Origin: JAFDVL01 sp043736395
GTDB lineage: Bacteria > Acidobacteriota > Blastocatellia > RBC074
DNA length: 45,931 nt
Assembly (NCBI GenBank): GCA_043736395.1
Contig: JAYTCQ010000390.1
Coordinates: forward strand, 1 to 45,931
Reading direction: 5' to 3'
Position numbers and translations under genes: made by a program. The notes beneath the pieces are model-generated. The model had not been told where the DNA came from and did no database searches. It worked only from the letters and a program-made list of their open reading frames with translations. Each line of letters starts with the position of its first letter. The stretch's first letter is position 1. Below, piece after piece: positions 1-9,818 of the stretch.

Positions 1-3000
1 GCACATCTGCCGCTTGTCCGAGCGACATTCCCCACACGACGTACCCGGTCATAAAATGATCGCTGTCGCCTTCTTTCCACCAACCCCAGCCGCCGTCTGA
101 ATGCTGCATATCGTAAAGTCGCGCCAAGCCTTTTTCGACCAGCTCATCCACCTGATGCAAGCTGCGTGCGCCTTTGGGTTGCGTCTGATTGACGAATTGT
201 TGTTCGATGCCGCCGAAGACTTTGCTCATTGCAACTTCGGGATCAAGCTTTAAATCTTTCAGCGTTTTTGCGGTGATCGCCGCAGGCAAAAATCGGCTCA
301 TCGTTTGTTCTACACAACCGTAGGGGTAATCAATTAAATAGGGCAACGCATCCAGCATCGTGACCGCCAGACTGGGCGAAATTTGCACGTTGAGTTGGGT
401 AGTTCCCGCTTTGCGTTCTTTCGGAATGTCGAGCTTGATCGTGACTTCATCGCCGCGCAGCTTGCCGGATTTGGCGAGGAATTTTTCGATGCCGTGTTCG
501 TGGACGACAAAAGTTTTTTCCATCGCATCGGCGAATTTTTCGCTGCGTGCGGTGACCTTTAATTTTGCGTTGCCTGCGTTAAGAACTGACACGAACCAAT
601 CAACGCGCTTCTCGCTATTCGCGGCAATTTCTACTGGAGCTTGTTCGCCTTTGACAGGCTTGCCGTCAATCGCCAAACCGCTCACCACAACACCGTCAGC
701 ATTGATCGAAGGCATAACCTTCATTGCCTGATCCGTATTGTTGTTGATGACAGCCGAAACCGTGACCTGATCGCCGACCACAAAAAAACGTGGAGCCTGC
801 AATCGCACCAGCAACGGCATTTTCGTCCGCGTAGTGCATTCGCCAATCCCAAATTGATTTTGCTCTGTCGCCGCGCGCGCCGTAGCCTTCCAGCTTGTCG
901 TCGAATCAGGATATTTCACTTTCACGGTAGCCTTGCCGTTTTTATCCGTGACGACATCCGGCTGCCAGAAAACAGTCGAGCGAAAATCATTGCGGACGAC
1001 AACATTTGGTTCACGAGCGGGCGTTGCATTGCCAAAAGATAGGGAGTCTTTTTTGACTATGCGAGCCTCTAGTTTTGATAGTTCATCGAATCGGCGCCCA
1101 TTGATTGGTAGAGAAGATATTTTATTATCAGAGATAATTTGTACGGATTCTGTCATTTGCGATAAGCCACCAATAGCGCTCATCGGTGCCGCCGAAGGCA
1201 TCGCCGCTCGATCAAATGATGCGTATTGCTCTATTTCATAACGCTCATCTCCACGAACTTCCTGATCTCGATCTTTCGTTTTACTGATTCGATCATCCAG
1301 CAATTGTTTGTCGCTTCCCTCAACCAATTTTAAATACTGCTTTTGATTAAATGAACTTTGTGTTTGCACGTGTTGCGCACGCTTATTGCCATAATAGAAT
1401 TTGCGCGGATCACCTGCTAAATCCTGCTGAATGTAATACACGGATTCGTCTACTAAACCGAGCGAAACCTCCGCCGCGACGGGTTTGCCATCTCGATCTT
1501 TCGTCGTCACGGTCAGCGTACCGTCTTCGCGCGGTTGATATTGTGATTGATCGGCAGAGACTTCGACATTGAGGAAGTGACGGTCTGGCGGGACGATGAT
1601 TTGTTTTTGGTCGGTGAAAAGCTGTCGGTCGTTGACCATCGCAGCACTGAGAAAAATATTCGGTTCGTGTTTTTCTTCGATGGGAACTTCCAACAATTTT
1701 ACGGTGCCGTCCAAATGCACAAGCTGGTAGCTCATCACATTTTCACCTTCAACAGAAAACAAAACCCAGCGATTGCTGACGGGCGCAGAAATCATCACGG
1801 GAGCTTTTTGTCCGGCGCGGAAGGTGTCTTTGTCAACGATAATTTCAAGTCCGCCGCGACGATAGCCAAGCTCGGTTGTTGCGTTCGTTGTGACCCATAC
1901 CGCTGTCTCGCCACGAATGATGGACGTGCCTTTATCCGCGCTACTCCAAGCGATGCGATAATAGCCTTCACGTGTCGGAGTGAAACTGAATTCGACTTCG
2001 CCTTTGTCATTGGTTTTCACCGTTTGCGTAACAATATCGTCGTGTTGATAACCACGAAATTTCAATTTCCAATTCGCCGGAGGAAATGCCTGACGCATCG
2101 TCGCAGCCTGATTGTTTAGGCGTCTCAGCTCATCGCCTTTGACTTCACGACCACTTGCATCAAGCCAAATTTCATACCAGAAATCACGCGTGACTTTGAT
2201 CGTGCCGTCGGTTTGCACAGGCTGATTATTTGCATCCAAAGCTTTGATTTCTGACGTGACTTTGTCCTGTGGGCGATAAATGTTGTGCTTGGCTTGCGGG
2301 TAGACGTAATAGCGTTGGCGCGTCACTCGTACATTGCCTGTGGCGGTAATTTCGCGGCGCGAAGAATCAGTCACGCGAGCTTCGATGGAGTATTCAAAAT
2401 CCTGCCCCGCATCGCGCGGTGTCTCAAAACTAAACGTCGCTTTGCCATTCGCGTCTGTCTTGATTTTTTCGCGTTTGATGATTTGCCCGTTGCGTCCGCC
2501 GTAATAATTTTGACGCTGATCTTCGTAATACCAATCGTAATCGCGCGGCGCACGATAGTAGTGATAGAACGGATTTTGATGCACGACTAATTCAATATCG
2601 GCGTTGTTGACTGCGCCGCCGAAGTAGTAATCAGCCTGCACTTGGACTTCGACTTTTTCGCCGAGCTTGAAGGCTTTTTTCTGCCCATTTTCTTCGGGGG
2701 TTGAGACGGCGACTTTGAATTCTGGGAGCTTATATTCTTCGATGCGGAAGAGTTGCGCGGAGCCAATATTATTGTTGCGACCTGAATCCCAAAACTGAAT
2801 TTGATATTGACCGAGCGGCATCGCTTCGGTGATTTCAAGTAAGCCCCACGCGCTGCCAAATGCGTTGAGATTAGCTTTTCCTTCTTTGACCTTCGTACCT
2901 TTCGGATCGTGGATTTCAAATTCAATTGTTTGGTTCGCAGGTGTTGAGTACGCGTCGTTCAAATATTTGCGAGCAACAAATTTCCAATTCACCGTTTCTT

Positions 3001-4612
3001 TTGGACGATAGGCAGGGCGATCTGTGTACGCGTATATCTTCCAGCGCTCTTCATTGCGATTGTAACTATTGTTGTAACCATTACTGATGGCTTGGCGATT
3101 GTTGAGCGAGGCTGTGACGAAAAGCTGCGAAGAATTATTTGGCGCTTTCAGATCAACACGCGCGATGCCGTCTTCATTAGTTATTTTCGTCGCTTCATAC
3201 CAAACGGTTTGATTGTTTTCGTAGCCTTGTTCCCAAACTTTTACTGTTGCATTGGCAACAGGCGAGCCGTCAATTGCATTGCAAAAATAAACTAATGCTT
3301 GTTTGCCCGCAGATTTCAAAACAATGCTGGTGTCTGTCACGAGCAATAAATCCCTGGCTTTTTCATTGCCTGAAGTGGCTTCGATAATATAAGCGCCAAC
3401 GGGCAATTTGCTGTCTACGCGGATGGTTTCATTGCCTGGTTTATAATCACCTTTGTCGCCGGTTTGTTTGGTCCACGATTTTGTTTTCTCAGTCAGCGCA
3501 ATATTTTGCAGCCAGTTGTCGCGGTCTTTACCGTTGAAATTTATATCGCGGGTGAGATCAATTTTGTAGAGTGCAAAATTGACCTGCTTCACGTTGCGCC
3601 AATTCGCGTAAAACTGAATTTCGGAATCAGGCAAAAATACATTTGAAGTATTCACGCTGATGGACGGTTTTGTGATGCTTTCGATATAGTGTGTTGCTTG
3701 ATCGAAATAACGCGTTTCACCTTTTGCAAATTCATTGGTCAGGCGACGAAATAATTCCAGTGCTTTGATGTAATTCTGTTCGGCTTGCCAACCGCCATTG
3801 GGATTAATTTTGATATGTCCCTGGCTCTGCATCCATTCGGCATAATGATACAACGCGTCGTCGTACCAATCGCTGGTTTTGCCTGATTTGAGGGCCGCTT
3901 CAAATTCTTCGGGGACGCGTTGCATTTGTTCCGCATCGCCGTATTGCTGGCGAATCGTCATCGCCATTAAATAATGCGCGTGGGCTTTGTCATTATCGTT
4001 GTTCGCAATTTTCAGAACGTTGCTGAGAATTTCGAGCGAAATAGAATTTCCGTATGCGCCGTAGTAATACCATTGCTGCGCCGTCGGAGGAGCCTCCATC
4101 GTCCAGACAATTTTGATGTATCGCTGCCGCGCCGTTTCGATGTCTTTCGTTCCTGCCCAATAATCCAAAGCCTGTTGATAATGCGGCCAGGCTTGCGAAT
4201 AATTATTTTGGTTTTGTCGCGCCCAGAAAAAATCGCCAAGTGATTCGTGCGCTTCCGCCCAAATTTGATCGTGCTCTTTGGTCTCGCCTATACCTTCTTT
4301 GACGAGCGTTTCAAGCTGTTGCTGCGCCTGTTGGAATTTCGTGTCGTCATTGGTATGCGTCGCCGCTTGTCCACGCCAGAGTGTGTCCGCCAATCGAAAA
4401 TCTACCCAACGAATTTCTGCAATGGGAATTTTGCTGCGGTCAATTTTCAAGTAGGTTTCGTGCGCGAGACTAAACGATTTTTCGAGGTATTGCTTTTCGG
4501 CTTCGGCTTTGAGTTTTTCGTATTCCGGGGCTTGTCTGAACGAAGTGAAAATGCCGGCAAAAAGAGCGGAAGTGAAAATTAAGGTTCGAAAAACAATGGC
4601 GAGATTATTCAT
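1..4612 (-). CDS. Alpha-2-macroglobulin family protein (partial, C-terminus beyond window)
   Basis: At least 1537 residues read without a stop from the ATG at 4612 down to base 1, where the window cuts off the C-terminus. The N-terminus has a hydrophobic export signal (residues about 5-24) without an obvious lipobox Cys, so the product is probably periplasmic or secreted. A helical TPR-like segment follows, then macroglobulin-like beta domains. The A2M-family core segment (NDFRSTVFWQPDVVTD, ending near TTSW) lies around 1195-1240. The thioester motif is intact: YGCVEQ with Cys1433 and Gln1436, codons near 307-316. Bacterial A2M proteins are known to trap proteases covalently through this thioester. 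The bait-region position (about 1150-1185) contains LPINGRRF, which resembles the plug-adjacent motif of Acidobacterial Oar-type TonB receptors. The purine-rich CAGGAAAAA lies just upstream of the start. No penicillin-binding protein 1C gene is next to it in the visible part. Family call is firm; the target is unknown. Confidence 0.93.
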   Translation of the reverse strand, partial: MNNLAIVFRTLIFTSALFAGIFTSFRQAPEYEKLKAEAEKQYLEKSFSLAHETYLKIDRSKIPIAEIRWVDFRLADTLWRGQAATHTNDDTKFQQAQQQLETLVKEGIGETKEHDQIWAEAHESLGDFFWARQNQNNYSQAWPHYQQALDYWAGTKDIETARQRYIKIVWTMEAPPTAQQWYYYGAYGNSISLEILSNVLKIANNDNDKAHAHYLMAMTIRQQYGDAEQMQRVPEEFEAALKSGKTSDWYDDALYHYAEWMQSQGHIKINPNGGWQAEQNYIKALELFRRLTNEFAKGETRYFDQATHYIESITKPSISVNTSNVFLPDSEIQFYANWRNVKQVNFALYKIDLTRDINFNGKDRDNWLQNIALTEKTKSWTKQTGDKGDYKPGNETIRVDSKLPVGAYIIEATSGNEKARDLLLVTDTSIVLKSAGKQALVYFCNAIDGSPVANATVKVWEQGYENNQTVWYEATKITNEDGIARVDLKAPNNSSQLFVTASLNNRQAISNGYNNSYNRNEERWKIYAYTDRPAYRPKETVNWKFVARKYLNDAYSTPANQTIEFEIHDPKGTKVKEGKANLNAFGSAWGLLEITEAMPLGQYQIQFWDSGRNNNIGSAQLFRIEEYKLPEFKVAVSTPEENGQKKAFKLGEKVEVQVQADYYFGGAVNNADIELVVHQNPFYHYYRAPRDYDWYYEDQRQNYYGGRNGQIIKREKIKTDANGKATFSFETPRDAGQDFEYSIEARVTDSSRREITATGNVRVTRQRYYVYPQAKHNIYRPQDKVTSEIKALDANNQPVQTDGTIKVTRDFWYEIWLDASGREVKGDELRRLNNQAATMRQAFPPANWKLKFRGYQHDDIVTQTVKTNDKGEVEFSFTPTREGYYRIAWSSADKGTSIIRGETAVWVTTNATTELGYRRGGLEIIVDKDTFRAGQKAPVMISAPVSNRWVLFSVEGENVMSYQLVHLDGTVKLLEVPIEEKHEPNIFLSAAMVNDRQLFTDQKQIIVPPDRHFLNVEVSADQSQYQPREDGTLTVTTKDRDGKPVAAEVSLGLVDESVYYIQQDLAGDPRKFYYGNKRAQHVQTQSSFNQKQYLKLVEGSDKQLLDDRISKTKDRDQEVRGDERYEIEQYASFDRAAMPSAAPMSAIGGLSQMTESVQIISDNKISSLPINGRRFDELSKLEARIVKKDSLSFGNATPAREPNVVVRNDFRSTVFWQPDVVTDKNGKATVKVKYPDSTTSWKATARAATEQNQFGIGECTTRTKMPLLVRLQAPRFFVVGDQVTVSAVINNNTDQAMKVMPSINADGVVVSGLAIDGKPVKGEQAPVEIAANSEKRVDWFVSVLNAGNAKLKVTARSEKFADAMEKTFVVHEHGIEKFLAKSGKLRGDEVTIKLDIPKERKAGTTQLNVQISPSLAVTMLDALPYLIDYPYGCVEQTMSRFLPAAITAKTLKDLKLDPEVAMSKVFGGIEQQFVNQTQPKGARSLHQVDELVEKGLARLYDMQHSDGGWGWWKEGDSDHFMTGYVVWGMSLGQAADV

Positions 4613-5051
4613 AATTTTTTCCTGTCTCAAAACGAAGTGTACTAAATATTATTACGTTCAGCGGTCAAAATAGTTACGCATCCAATTCTTTGAACGGAAC
4701 ATTCATATCAACTTGCAAAAATATTTTTTCCTGACATTCCAGTTTTTGTCACTGCATTGCGCTTATCTAAGTGAGAGCAGCTATGAAGACCCCGTGTCCC
4801 ATTGGTCAGACTCGCATCAACTGCGAAGTCAGCCGGCAGCGAAAATCCGATGGGCCATAGCTAAAGGTGCGCGGTCATTGTGTGGGGTGACGGACAACGA
4901 GTACTACCGGAACCAGAATTCGTTGGACGTTTGAAAAAGCACGATGATCGCGCTCCGGCTCTCTTTAAAATGCAGAAGCCCGCACGCAGTAAGGGCATCT
5001 TGACTCTACAGACTTTATAGACTCTATGGATTCAATAGACTGAAGGCGCCC
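4613..5051. other. Gene-free spacer between A2M gene and O-antigen ligase-like gene
   Basis: No supported gene. The left half contains the upstream region of the A2M gene. The right half contains the left arm and loop of the 26-bp inverted repeat at 4971-5073. A 73-codon open frame at 4713-4934 has no recognisable content and is not called. Confidence 0.6.
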
Positions 5052-5073
5052 TTACTGCGTGCGGGCTTCTGCA
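4971..5073. repeat. 26-bp perfect inverted repeat overlapping a gene end
   Basis: Left arm 4971-4996 and right arm 5048-5073 are perfect reverse complements (26 of 26), separated by 51 bases. The arm contains GCCC...GGGC, so each arm can also fold on itself. The right arm carries the last codons and TAA stop of the gene ending at 5052. The loop is a degenerate run of GACTCTAcAGACTT-like words, and similar words recur at about 10923-10952. It could act as a terminator for the minus-strand gene. Confidence 0.9.
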
Positions 5074-6509
5074 ATTACCAATCCCACAAAAAATAGCAAT
5101 AATAATACGACCTCAGAATCTCCGAAGTTATAATTAAAAAAAGAGCTCAAGGTAAATCCGATTATTGCAGCCATCGTCCCTAACGCTACTCCGCTTTTGC
5201 TTGCTTTGTAATTGCGCCAACACATCAACATCATCCCAACCATCAGCCATCCCAAGCACATCAGCGCAGGCAAGCCGCGATCCATCGCAATTTGAATCGG
5301 CGTCGAATGTGTATGCGTTATGTAATCGCCGGAGAAGCCCCATTCGTTCCAATGTTTTTTATGGGCGTCCATTCCAACGCCGAAAAACGGATGCTGCGGA
5401 ATCAGGCGAAGCCCCGCCTTCATATATCCAATGCGGCGCGAACTACTGTCGTCGGCAAAATTAATTGAGCTTAGATTGCGCGTTGAAACGACGGCATAAG
5501 CAGCAACGACGGCAGTGAGGATGACAGCGGCGATGGTTATTATTGCAATACGGCGCGAAGCAGTGAGAAAAACTGTGATGACGACGGCGACTAAAAAAGA
5601 AACGATGACAGCGCGAGAAGCGGTGAGAATTAATGAAAGGGAAAAAAGAGAAAAGAGAAAAAAGAGGAAAGTGCGGCGGGGAGAAGGGGCGATGAGGAAT
5701 CCAAGCAGAAGCAATCCGACAATTTGCAATTGTTCGGCGTAGGTTAAGAAATGGCGCGAAAATCCTGAGGCGCGAAAACGCCGTGAAGCCCCGTCAACAT
5801 TGACTCCAAGTGAATTTGCGCGTGATTTGATTTCATCTGTAACTTGCAACGAAACAGGTAACGGATCGCCGTCGTGCAACGCTTCAATTTCCAGTGTTAA
5901 ATTGGCTGAAGCATTTTTGATAAGTTGATTTGCCGCTTCTATTGACCTGATTCGTGTCCGCCCAATCATCCAGATTACATCGCCGGTTTGCAGGTTACTC
6001 GCACGCAAAGGGCTGTCTTCATTGATTGAAGTGACGATCATTCCGCGTCCGAAGATTTTTTCTCCAATGCTGAAAATGACTCCGGCTGAAGTTGAAATAA
6101 AAATCAGAACGAGTAAAAAATGTACGGCCCGCTTTGAAATATTGGTAGCGACTAAATAAATCACAGCGAAGACAACGAGTGATCGCAGCTTGGAAATACT
6201 GGTGGCTGGCTCCACGGAAAGCAGCGAGGAAAGTACAGAAAAACCAATAAACCCCAACAAAGATTTATCTATCGGGGTTCGCGTGAAATGAAATTTTCGC
6301 GCTGAAACATCTCGGACGATCCAACTGACTGCACACAAACTGAGGCTGATATAACTGGCGGCGATGGAATGCGGGAGGCTCAGCGCAAACAACATCATCC
6401 CGAAAACAAGTGCGTGATTCGCCCAACGCGTCACAGCATTTTCGGCTTGCACTGAAATTAGTTCATCAAGAAAAATACCAATCTTCATAAGTCTTCGCAT
6501 CATCTGCAA
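5052..6509 (-). CDS. O-antigen ligase-like (Wzy_C family) membrane protein with a PDZ-like insertion
   Basis: 485 residues with about ten or more hydrophobic membrane segments (for example 32-60, 84-100, 109-125, 129-147, 260-276, 281-300, 302-318). The C-terminal half has the Wzy_C/O-antigen ligase pattern: SRAVIVSFLVAV near 308, then FFGVGMDAHKKHW and a THTHSTPIQ stretch near 385-412. Proteins of this family join or polymerise undecaprenyl-linked glycans on the periplasmic side. Residues about 154-222, between two membrane segments, read like a PDZ domain (GMIVTSINEDSPLRASNLQ, GDVIWMIGRTRI, then an alpha/beta end). That is unusual for this family. The C-terminal codons and stop lie inside an inverted-repeat arm. 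Which glycan it handles cannot be told, and no glycosyltransferases are visible nearby. Confidence 0.82.
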   Translation of the reverse strand: MQMMRRLMKIGIFLDELISVQAENAVTRWANHALVFGMMLFALSLPHSIAASYISLSLCAVSWIVRDVSARKFHFTRTPIDKSLLGFIGFSVLSSLLSVEPATSISKLRSLVVFAVIYLVATNISKRAVHFLLVLIFISTSAGVIFSIGEKIFGRGMIVTSINEDSPLRASNLQTGDVIWMIGRTRIRSIEAANQLIKNASANLTLEIEALHDGDPLPVSLQVTDEIKSRANSLGVNVDGASRRFRASGFSRHFLTYAEQLQIVGLLLLGFLIAPSPRRTFLFFLFSLFSLSLILTASRAVIVSFLVAVVITVFLTASRRIAIITIAAVILTAVVAAYAVVSTRNLSSINFADDSSSRRIGYMKAGLRLIPQHPFFGVGMDAHKKHWNEWGFSGDYITHTHSTPIQIAMDRGLPALMCLGWLMVGMMLMCWRNYKASKSGVALGTMAAIIGFTLSSFFNYNFGDSEVVLLLLFFVGLVIAEARTQ

Positions 6510-6544
6510 AGACTAGGGAAATGTCCAGAGGATAGAATAAGAAA

Positions 6545-6600
6545 GGGAGCAGGGATGAGGGACAAGAGCTATTCCCCCTTTTCTCTCGTCCCTGCTCCCT
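6545..6600. repeat. Imperfect inverted repeat between two minus-strand genes
   Basis: GGGAGCAGGGATGAGG at 6545-6560 is matched by CTCGTCCCTGCTCCC near 6585-6599. The loop is short and T-rich. It lies between the stop of the triple-repeat gene (6607) and the start of the next minus-strand gene (6509), where a terminator would sit. Confidence 0.7.
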
Positions 6601-6606
6601 TATCCC

Positions 6607-8916
6607 TTATTTATTACAAACCGGGCAAGCCCCATCGCACGCCAGGGCCGTTGGATAGTTGCCCGCGGCGCCGGAAAATAATCCGGTTCCGCTGCCGTTT
6701 AATGCTCCAACGCGCGTCAACACAATGTCGTTGAAGACTAAGGTTGAAGCTCCCGCACCATTGGCGCGAGCTATCTCGACACCTAAATGCAGGCATTTCA
6801 TCGTCGGTGCATTCTGATCCATGGAAAGCGCAATCGTAATCTGATCAGTTCGCCTGCCACTCGTTCCAGCATTTGCTGTGTACGGAATTGAAGCGCCAAC
6901 ACTCTGCGCGATGTGACCGTTCGCAAACAAAGTTGAAGTCGGCTCCAACTGCGTTAACGTTACGCCGGTGCCACTGGCATTCACGGTGAATGTCGCCAGA
7001 TTAAAGGCTCCGGTTCCCGCCTGATCCGATTGCATGAACAGGCGAATTTTATCGCCTGCCGTAGCTCCGGTTCCGGCCAGCATGAAGTTCAAATCCCAGA
7101 AGCTGTCACGACACGAAACAGCTACCGCAGAACTTCCAGGAGTTGAAATTCGAATTCCTTGCGCACTGCCACCGGCATCTGCAATCCTCGGCAACGTTAC
7201 ATTCCAACCGAAATTGGTAAAATTCGTCGAGAAGAACGAAGCATCGTTGCCATCGCTCAGCAAGGTGAATTTCAACCAGTCTTTCAGCTCGTAGACATCA
7301 TTATTGGAACCAACCGTCACCGAAGGAACCGCTGCCGTCGCACAGCACGAAGGACAAGCACCATCGCATTCAGGCGTAGTCGGATAGGTTCCGGTTTGTC
7401 CTGAAAAAATTCCCGTACCCGTCTCGCTGGTCGTGGGGAGACGGACAACTACGATGTCATTAATAACAACCGTCGAAGTACCGCTGCCACTGCCGCGTTG
7501 AACTTCAATTCCTAAAAATTGACAGCCCATCGTCGGCGCAGTTTTGTTCATCGAAAGTGCAATCGTAATCTGCGCCGTGTGTTTGCCCGCAGCTCCGGCA
7601 TTTATTGAATACGGCAGGATTGCTCCGACATTTTGCGAAACGTGACCATTGGCGAACAAGGTTGCCGTCGGTTCAAGCTGCGTCAAAGTTACGCCGTTGC
7701 TATCCGCATTGACGGTAAATGTAGCCAGGCTGAAGGCGCCTTTGCCAGCATCGTCCTGTTGCATGACCAAGCGAATTTTATCGCCCGCCGTAGCTCCGAG
7801 ACCTGCCAGCATAAAATTTAAATCCCAGAAATGATCACGGCAAGACAACGCGGTCGCACTGCTGCCCGATCCTGAAACCTGTAATCCGAGCGCAGCTTGT
7901 CCGGCAGCCGCTATTGCCTGCGGGACTTCATTGAAGCCAAAATTAATATAATTCGTCGGAAAAAATGAAACATCTCCTGATGAATTCACCAGCGTGAAAG
8001 TCGTTGGCGTTTTCAAAAGGAAGGCATCACCCGAAGCGCCAATCGTCACCGTTGGAGCAATACCGCGAACGCACCCGGTGCATACCGGGCAGGCACGGTC
8101 ACACGCAGTTGCGGTCGGATAGGTTCCCGCTGCGCGGGTAAACAATCCTGTCCCGCTGCCGTTCAATGGCCCTTCGCGCGTCAGCACAATACTGTTCGGA
8201 ACAATCGCACTGGAGCCTGTTCCGCCGCTGCGCACAATTTCAATTCCCAGATGCAGGCACTTCATCGTAGGAGAGTTTTTATCCATCGAAAGCGCAATCG
8301 TAACTTGTTCTGTCCGCTTGCCACTCTTGCCTCCATCTTGCGAGTACGCCAACGTCGAACCCACCGGCAAACCGATATGACCATTGCCATACAAAGTCGC
8401 CGTCGGCTCAAGCTGCGTCAGACGCGCACCCGAACCATCCGCTGTGACCACAAATGTAGCCAGATTGAAAGCTCCACTTCCGGCTTGATCCGCCTGCATA
8501 AATAAACGAATGGTGTCGCCGCCATTGGCGCCCATCCCTGCCAGCATAAAATTTATATCCCAGAAAGAATCACGGCATGAAACGGCTGTGGCTTTGGCAC
8601 CGGGAGTTGAAATCGTGAGGCCTTTCGCGACGATTCCGGAATTGGAAAGAGGAACCAAAACAGGGTCTGTCCCGAAGCTGTCATATCCGGCGGCAAAAAA
8701 AGAAGCATCACCGCCTGCATTGAGCAGAGATAATTTTGCTTGCTGACCACTGAGAAAATAAACATCATTGCCCGATCCTACCGTGACGGAAGGCATTTCT
8801 GCTGTCGGACAATTGGATTGAGCTTGCGCTACCATTTGATCGGGCACACGCAAGCTGAGATTTGTGAGAAGACAGGCGACAAAAAGCACTGTCAAAAGGG
8901 TAACTCTGACTTTCAT
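6607..8916 (-). CDS. Secreted protein of three tandem ~244-residue Cys-containing repeats, function unknown
   Basis: 769 residues. A Sec signal peptide covers about 1-33 (hydrophobic core TLLTVLFVACLL, likely cleavage after AQA). The rest is three repeats, about 36-279, 282-524 and 525-767. Each contains PSVTVG near its start, then CRDxFWDLNFMLAG, GDKIRLFMQ.D.AG.GAFNLATF, LTQLEPT.TLxxNGH, ITIALSM, and a closing TYPTxxxCDxACPxC motif. Roughly five or six Cys per repeat suggests disulfide-stabilised beta domains outside the cytoplasm. I do not recognise the family. GGAGG lies seven bases before the ATG at 8916, which supports this start. It could be a surface or matrix protein. No cell-wall anchor, outer-membrane barrel or sorting tail is visible. 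Confidence 0.88.
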   Translation of the reverse strand: MKVRVTLLTVLFVACLLTNLSLRVPDQMVAQAQSNCPTAEMPSVTVGSGNDVYFLSGQQAKLSLLNAGGDASFFAAGYDSFGTDPVLVPLSNSGIVAKGLTISTPGAKATAVSCRDSFWDINFMLAGMGANGGDTIRLFMQADQAGSGAFNLATFVVTADGSGARLTQLEPTATLYGNGHIGLPVGSTLAYSQDGGKSGKRTEQVTIALSMDKNSPTMKCLHLGIEIVRSGGTGSSAIVPNSIVLTREGPLNGSGTGLFTRAAGTYPTATACDRACPVCTGCVRGIAPTVTIGASGDAFLLKTPTTFTLVNSSGDVSFFPTNYINFGFNEVPQAIAAAGQAALGLQVSGSGSSATALSCRDHFWDLNFMLAGLGATAGDKIRLVMQQDDAGKGAFSLATFTVNADSNGVTLTQLEPTATLFANGHVSQNVGAILPYSINAGAAGKHTAQITIALSMNKTAPTMGCQFLGIEVQRGSGSGTSTVVINDIVVVRLPTTSETGTGIFSGQTGTYPTTPECDGACPSCCATAAVPSVTVGSNNDVYELKDWLKFTLLSDGNDASFFSTNFTNFGWNVTLPRIADAGGSAQGIRISTPGSSAVAVSCRDSFWDLNFMLAGTGATAGDKIRLFMQSDQAGTGAFNLATFTVNASGTGVTLTQLEPTSTLFANGHIAQSVGASIPYTANAGTSGRRTDQITIALSMDQNAPTMKCLHLGVEIARANGAGASTLVFNDIVLTRVGALNGSGTGLFSGAAGNYPTALACDGACPVCNK

Positions 8917-9530
8917 CTAAAACCTCCGGTCTGGTTAAAGAGCGCAGAAAGTACACGTAGGCGAGGGTAGTGGGCTGTCGGCTCCACGGGGCTTTTTTTG
9001 TTTATGACAAGGCATCGGCCTCATCACGTTTCATTGATTATAGGTAGTATTTTTTTTGCCAAGTCATACAGATTAACTGCACGGCACAGCGAAATTTGGG
9101 CACATTTGATGAATGAGGAAACAGGTATGGCTCTTTTTACAACTTTCGGCTTTTCAATGTTTCCAAGGCGTTTCTTCAAGACCTCAAGAGGACACGGGAA
9201 GTTCGAGGTAATGAGGATAAGAAATACTTAATGATGAAAGTTAAGAGGTTCCAATGAGACCATTAAGAGGATGACCGTTGTGGAACCAAGTCAATATTTA
9301 TATTCAACGGGGGAAATTGAATGGCACAAATCTATGAGGCCCGTAGCCTATTACTTACCTGCTTGGCTTGTCAAATACAAATCTAGTCTGAGACAGGATT
9401 TTGAGGATTTTATTCAAAAAGAAATTCTCCACTCTCAGGTGGCAGATGCAAGATATGACCGATTAATCTGCATAAGTCGTTGCTTATCCAAGTACCATTT
9501 CATTTAAAAATCGTTTATCAAGTTCATAAT

Positions 9531-9586
9531 TCGTCTTATTTGGCGAATTACAAGAAAAATACCGGTTAATTCGCCAAATAAGACGA
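9531..9586. repeat. 20-bp inverted repeat in AT-rich spacer
   Basis: TCGTCTTATTTGGCGAATTA (9531-9550) is matched in inverse by 9567-9586 with at most one terminal difference; the loop is 16 bases. It is not next to any called gene. Confidence 0.85.
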
Positions 9587-9781
9587 GTTACAGATAGGTA
9601 ATTTGTAAATTTTTAACCTGAATCGCGCATTCAAGGGAGAGTGGTACTCCACTTTATCCGCTAAGAATTCAATGCTGGTTTTTTGAAAAATCCTAACAAT
9701 TTCCCATTTGAACAAGCGCAGCAAAAATTATTGTATCAACTGGTTTTTGCGGCGACCACAGCCTGATGAGCAAAAGGCAAC

Positions 9782-9818
9782 AGCTTGCACGAAGTAGGAA
9801 CAACTCTGTGCAAGCTAC
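9782..9818 (-). terminator. Possible terminator downstream of tRNA-His
   Basis: AGCTTGCAC and GTGCAAGCT form a nine-base-pair stem with a 17-base loop, about 45 bases past the tRNA 3' end. On the minus strand it is followed by GTTGCCTTTT, only a weak T run, so this is tentative. Confidence 0.4.

Noticed and set aside
4713..4934. 73-codon open frame
   Set aside because: No recognisable content or ribosome-binding site.
8930..9000. Riboswitch-like leader (CCGTGGAGCCGACAGCCC on the minus strand) before the triple-repeat gene
   Set aside because: Looks reminiscent of some riboswitch cores but lacks a convincing set of stems for any class I know.
9271..9507. 78-codon open frame after AAGAGG in AT-rich DNA
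   Set aside because: No motif, no neighbour context, and open frames are common in such DNA.
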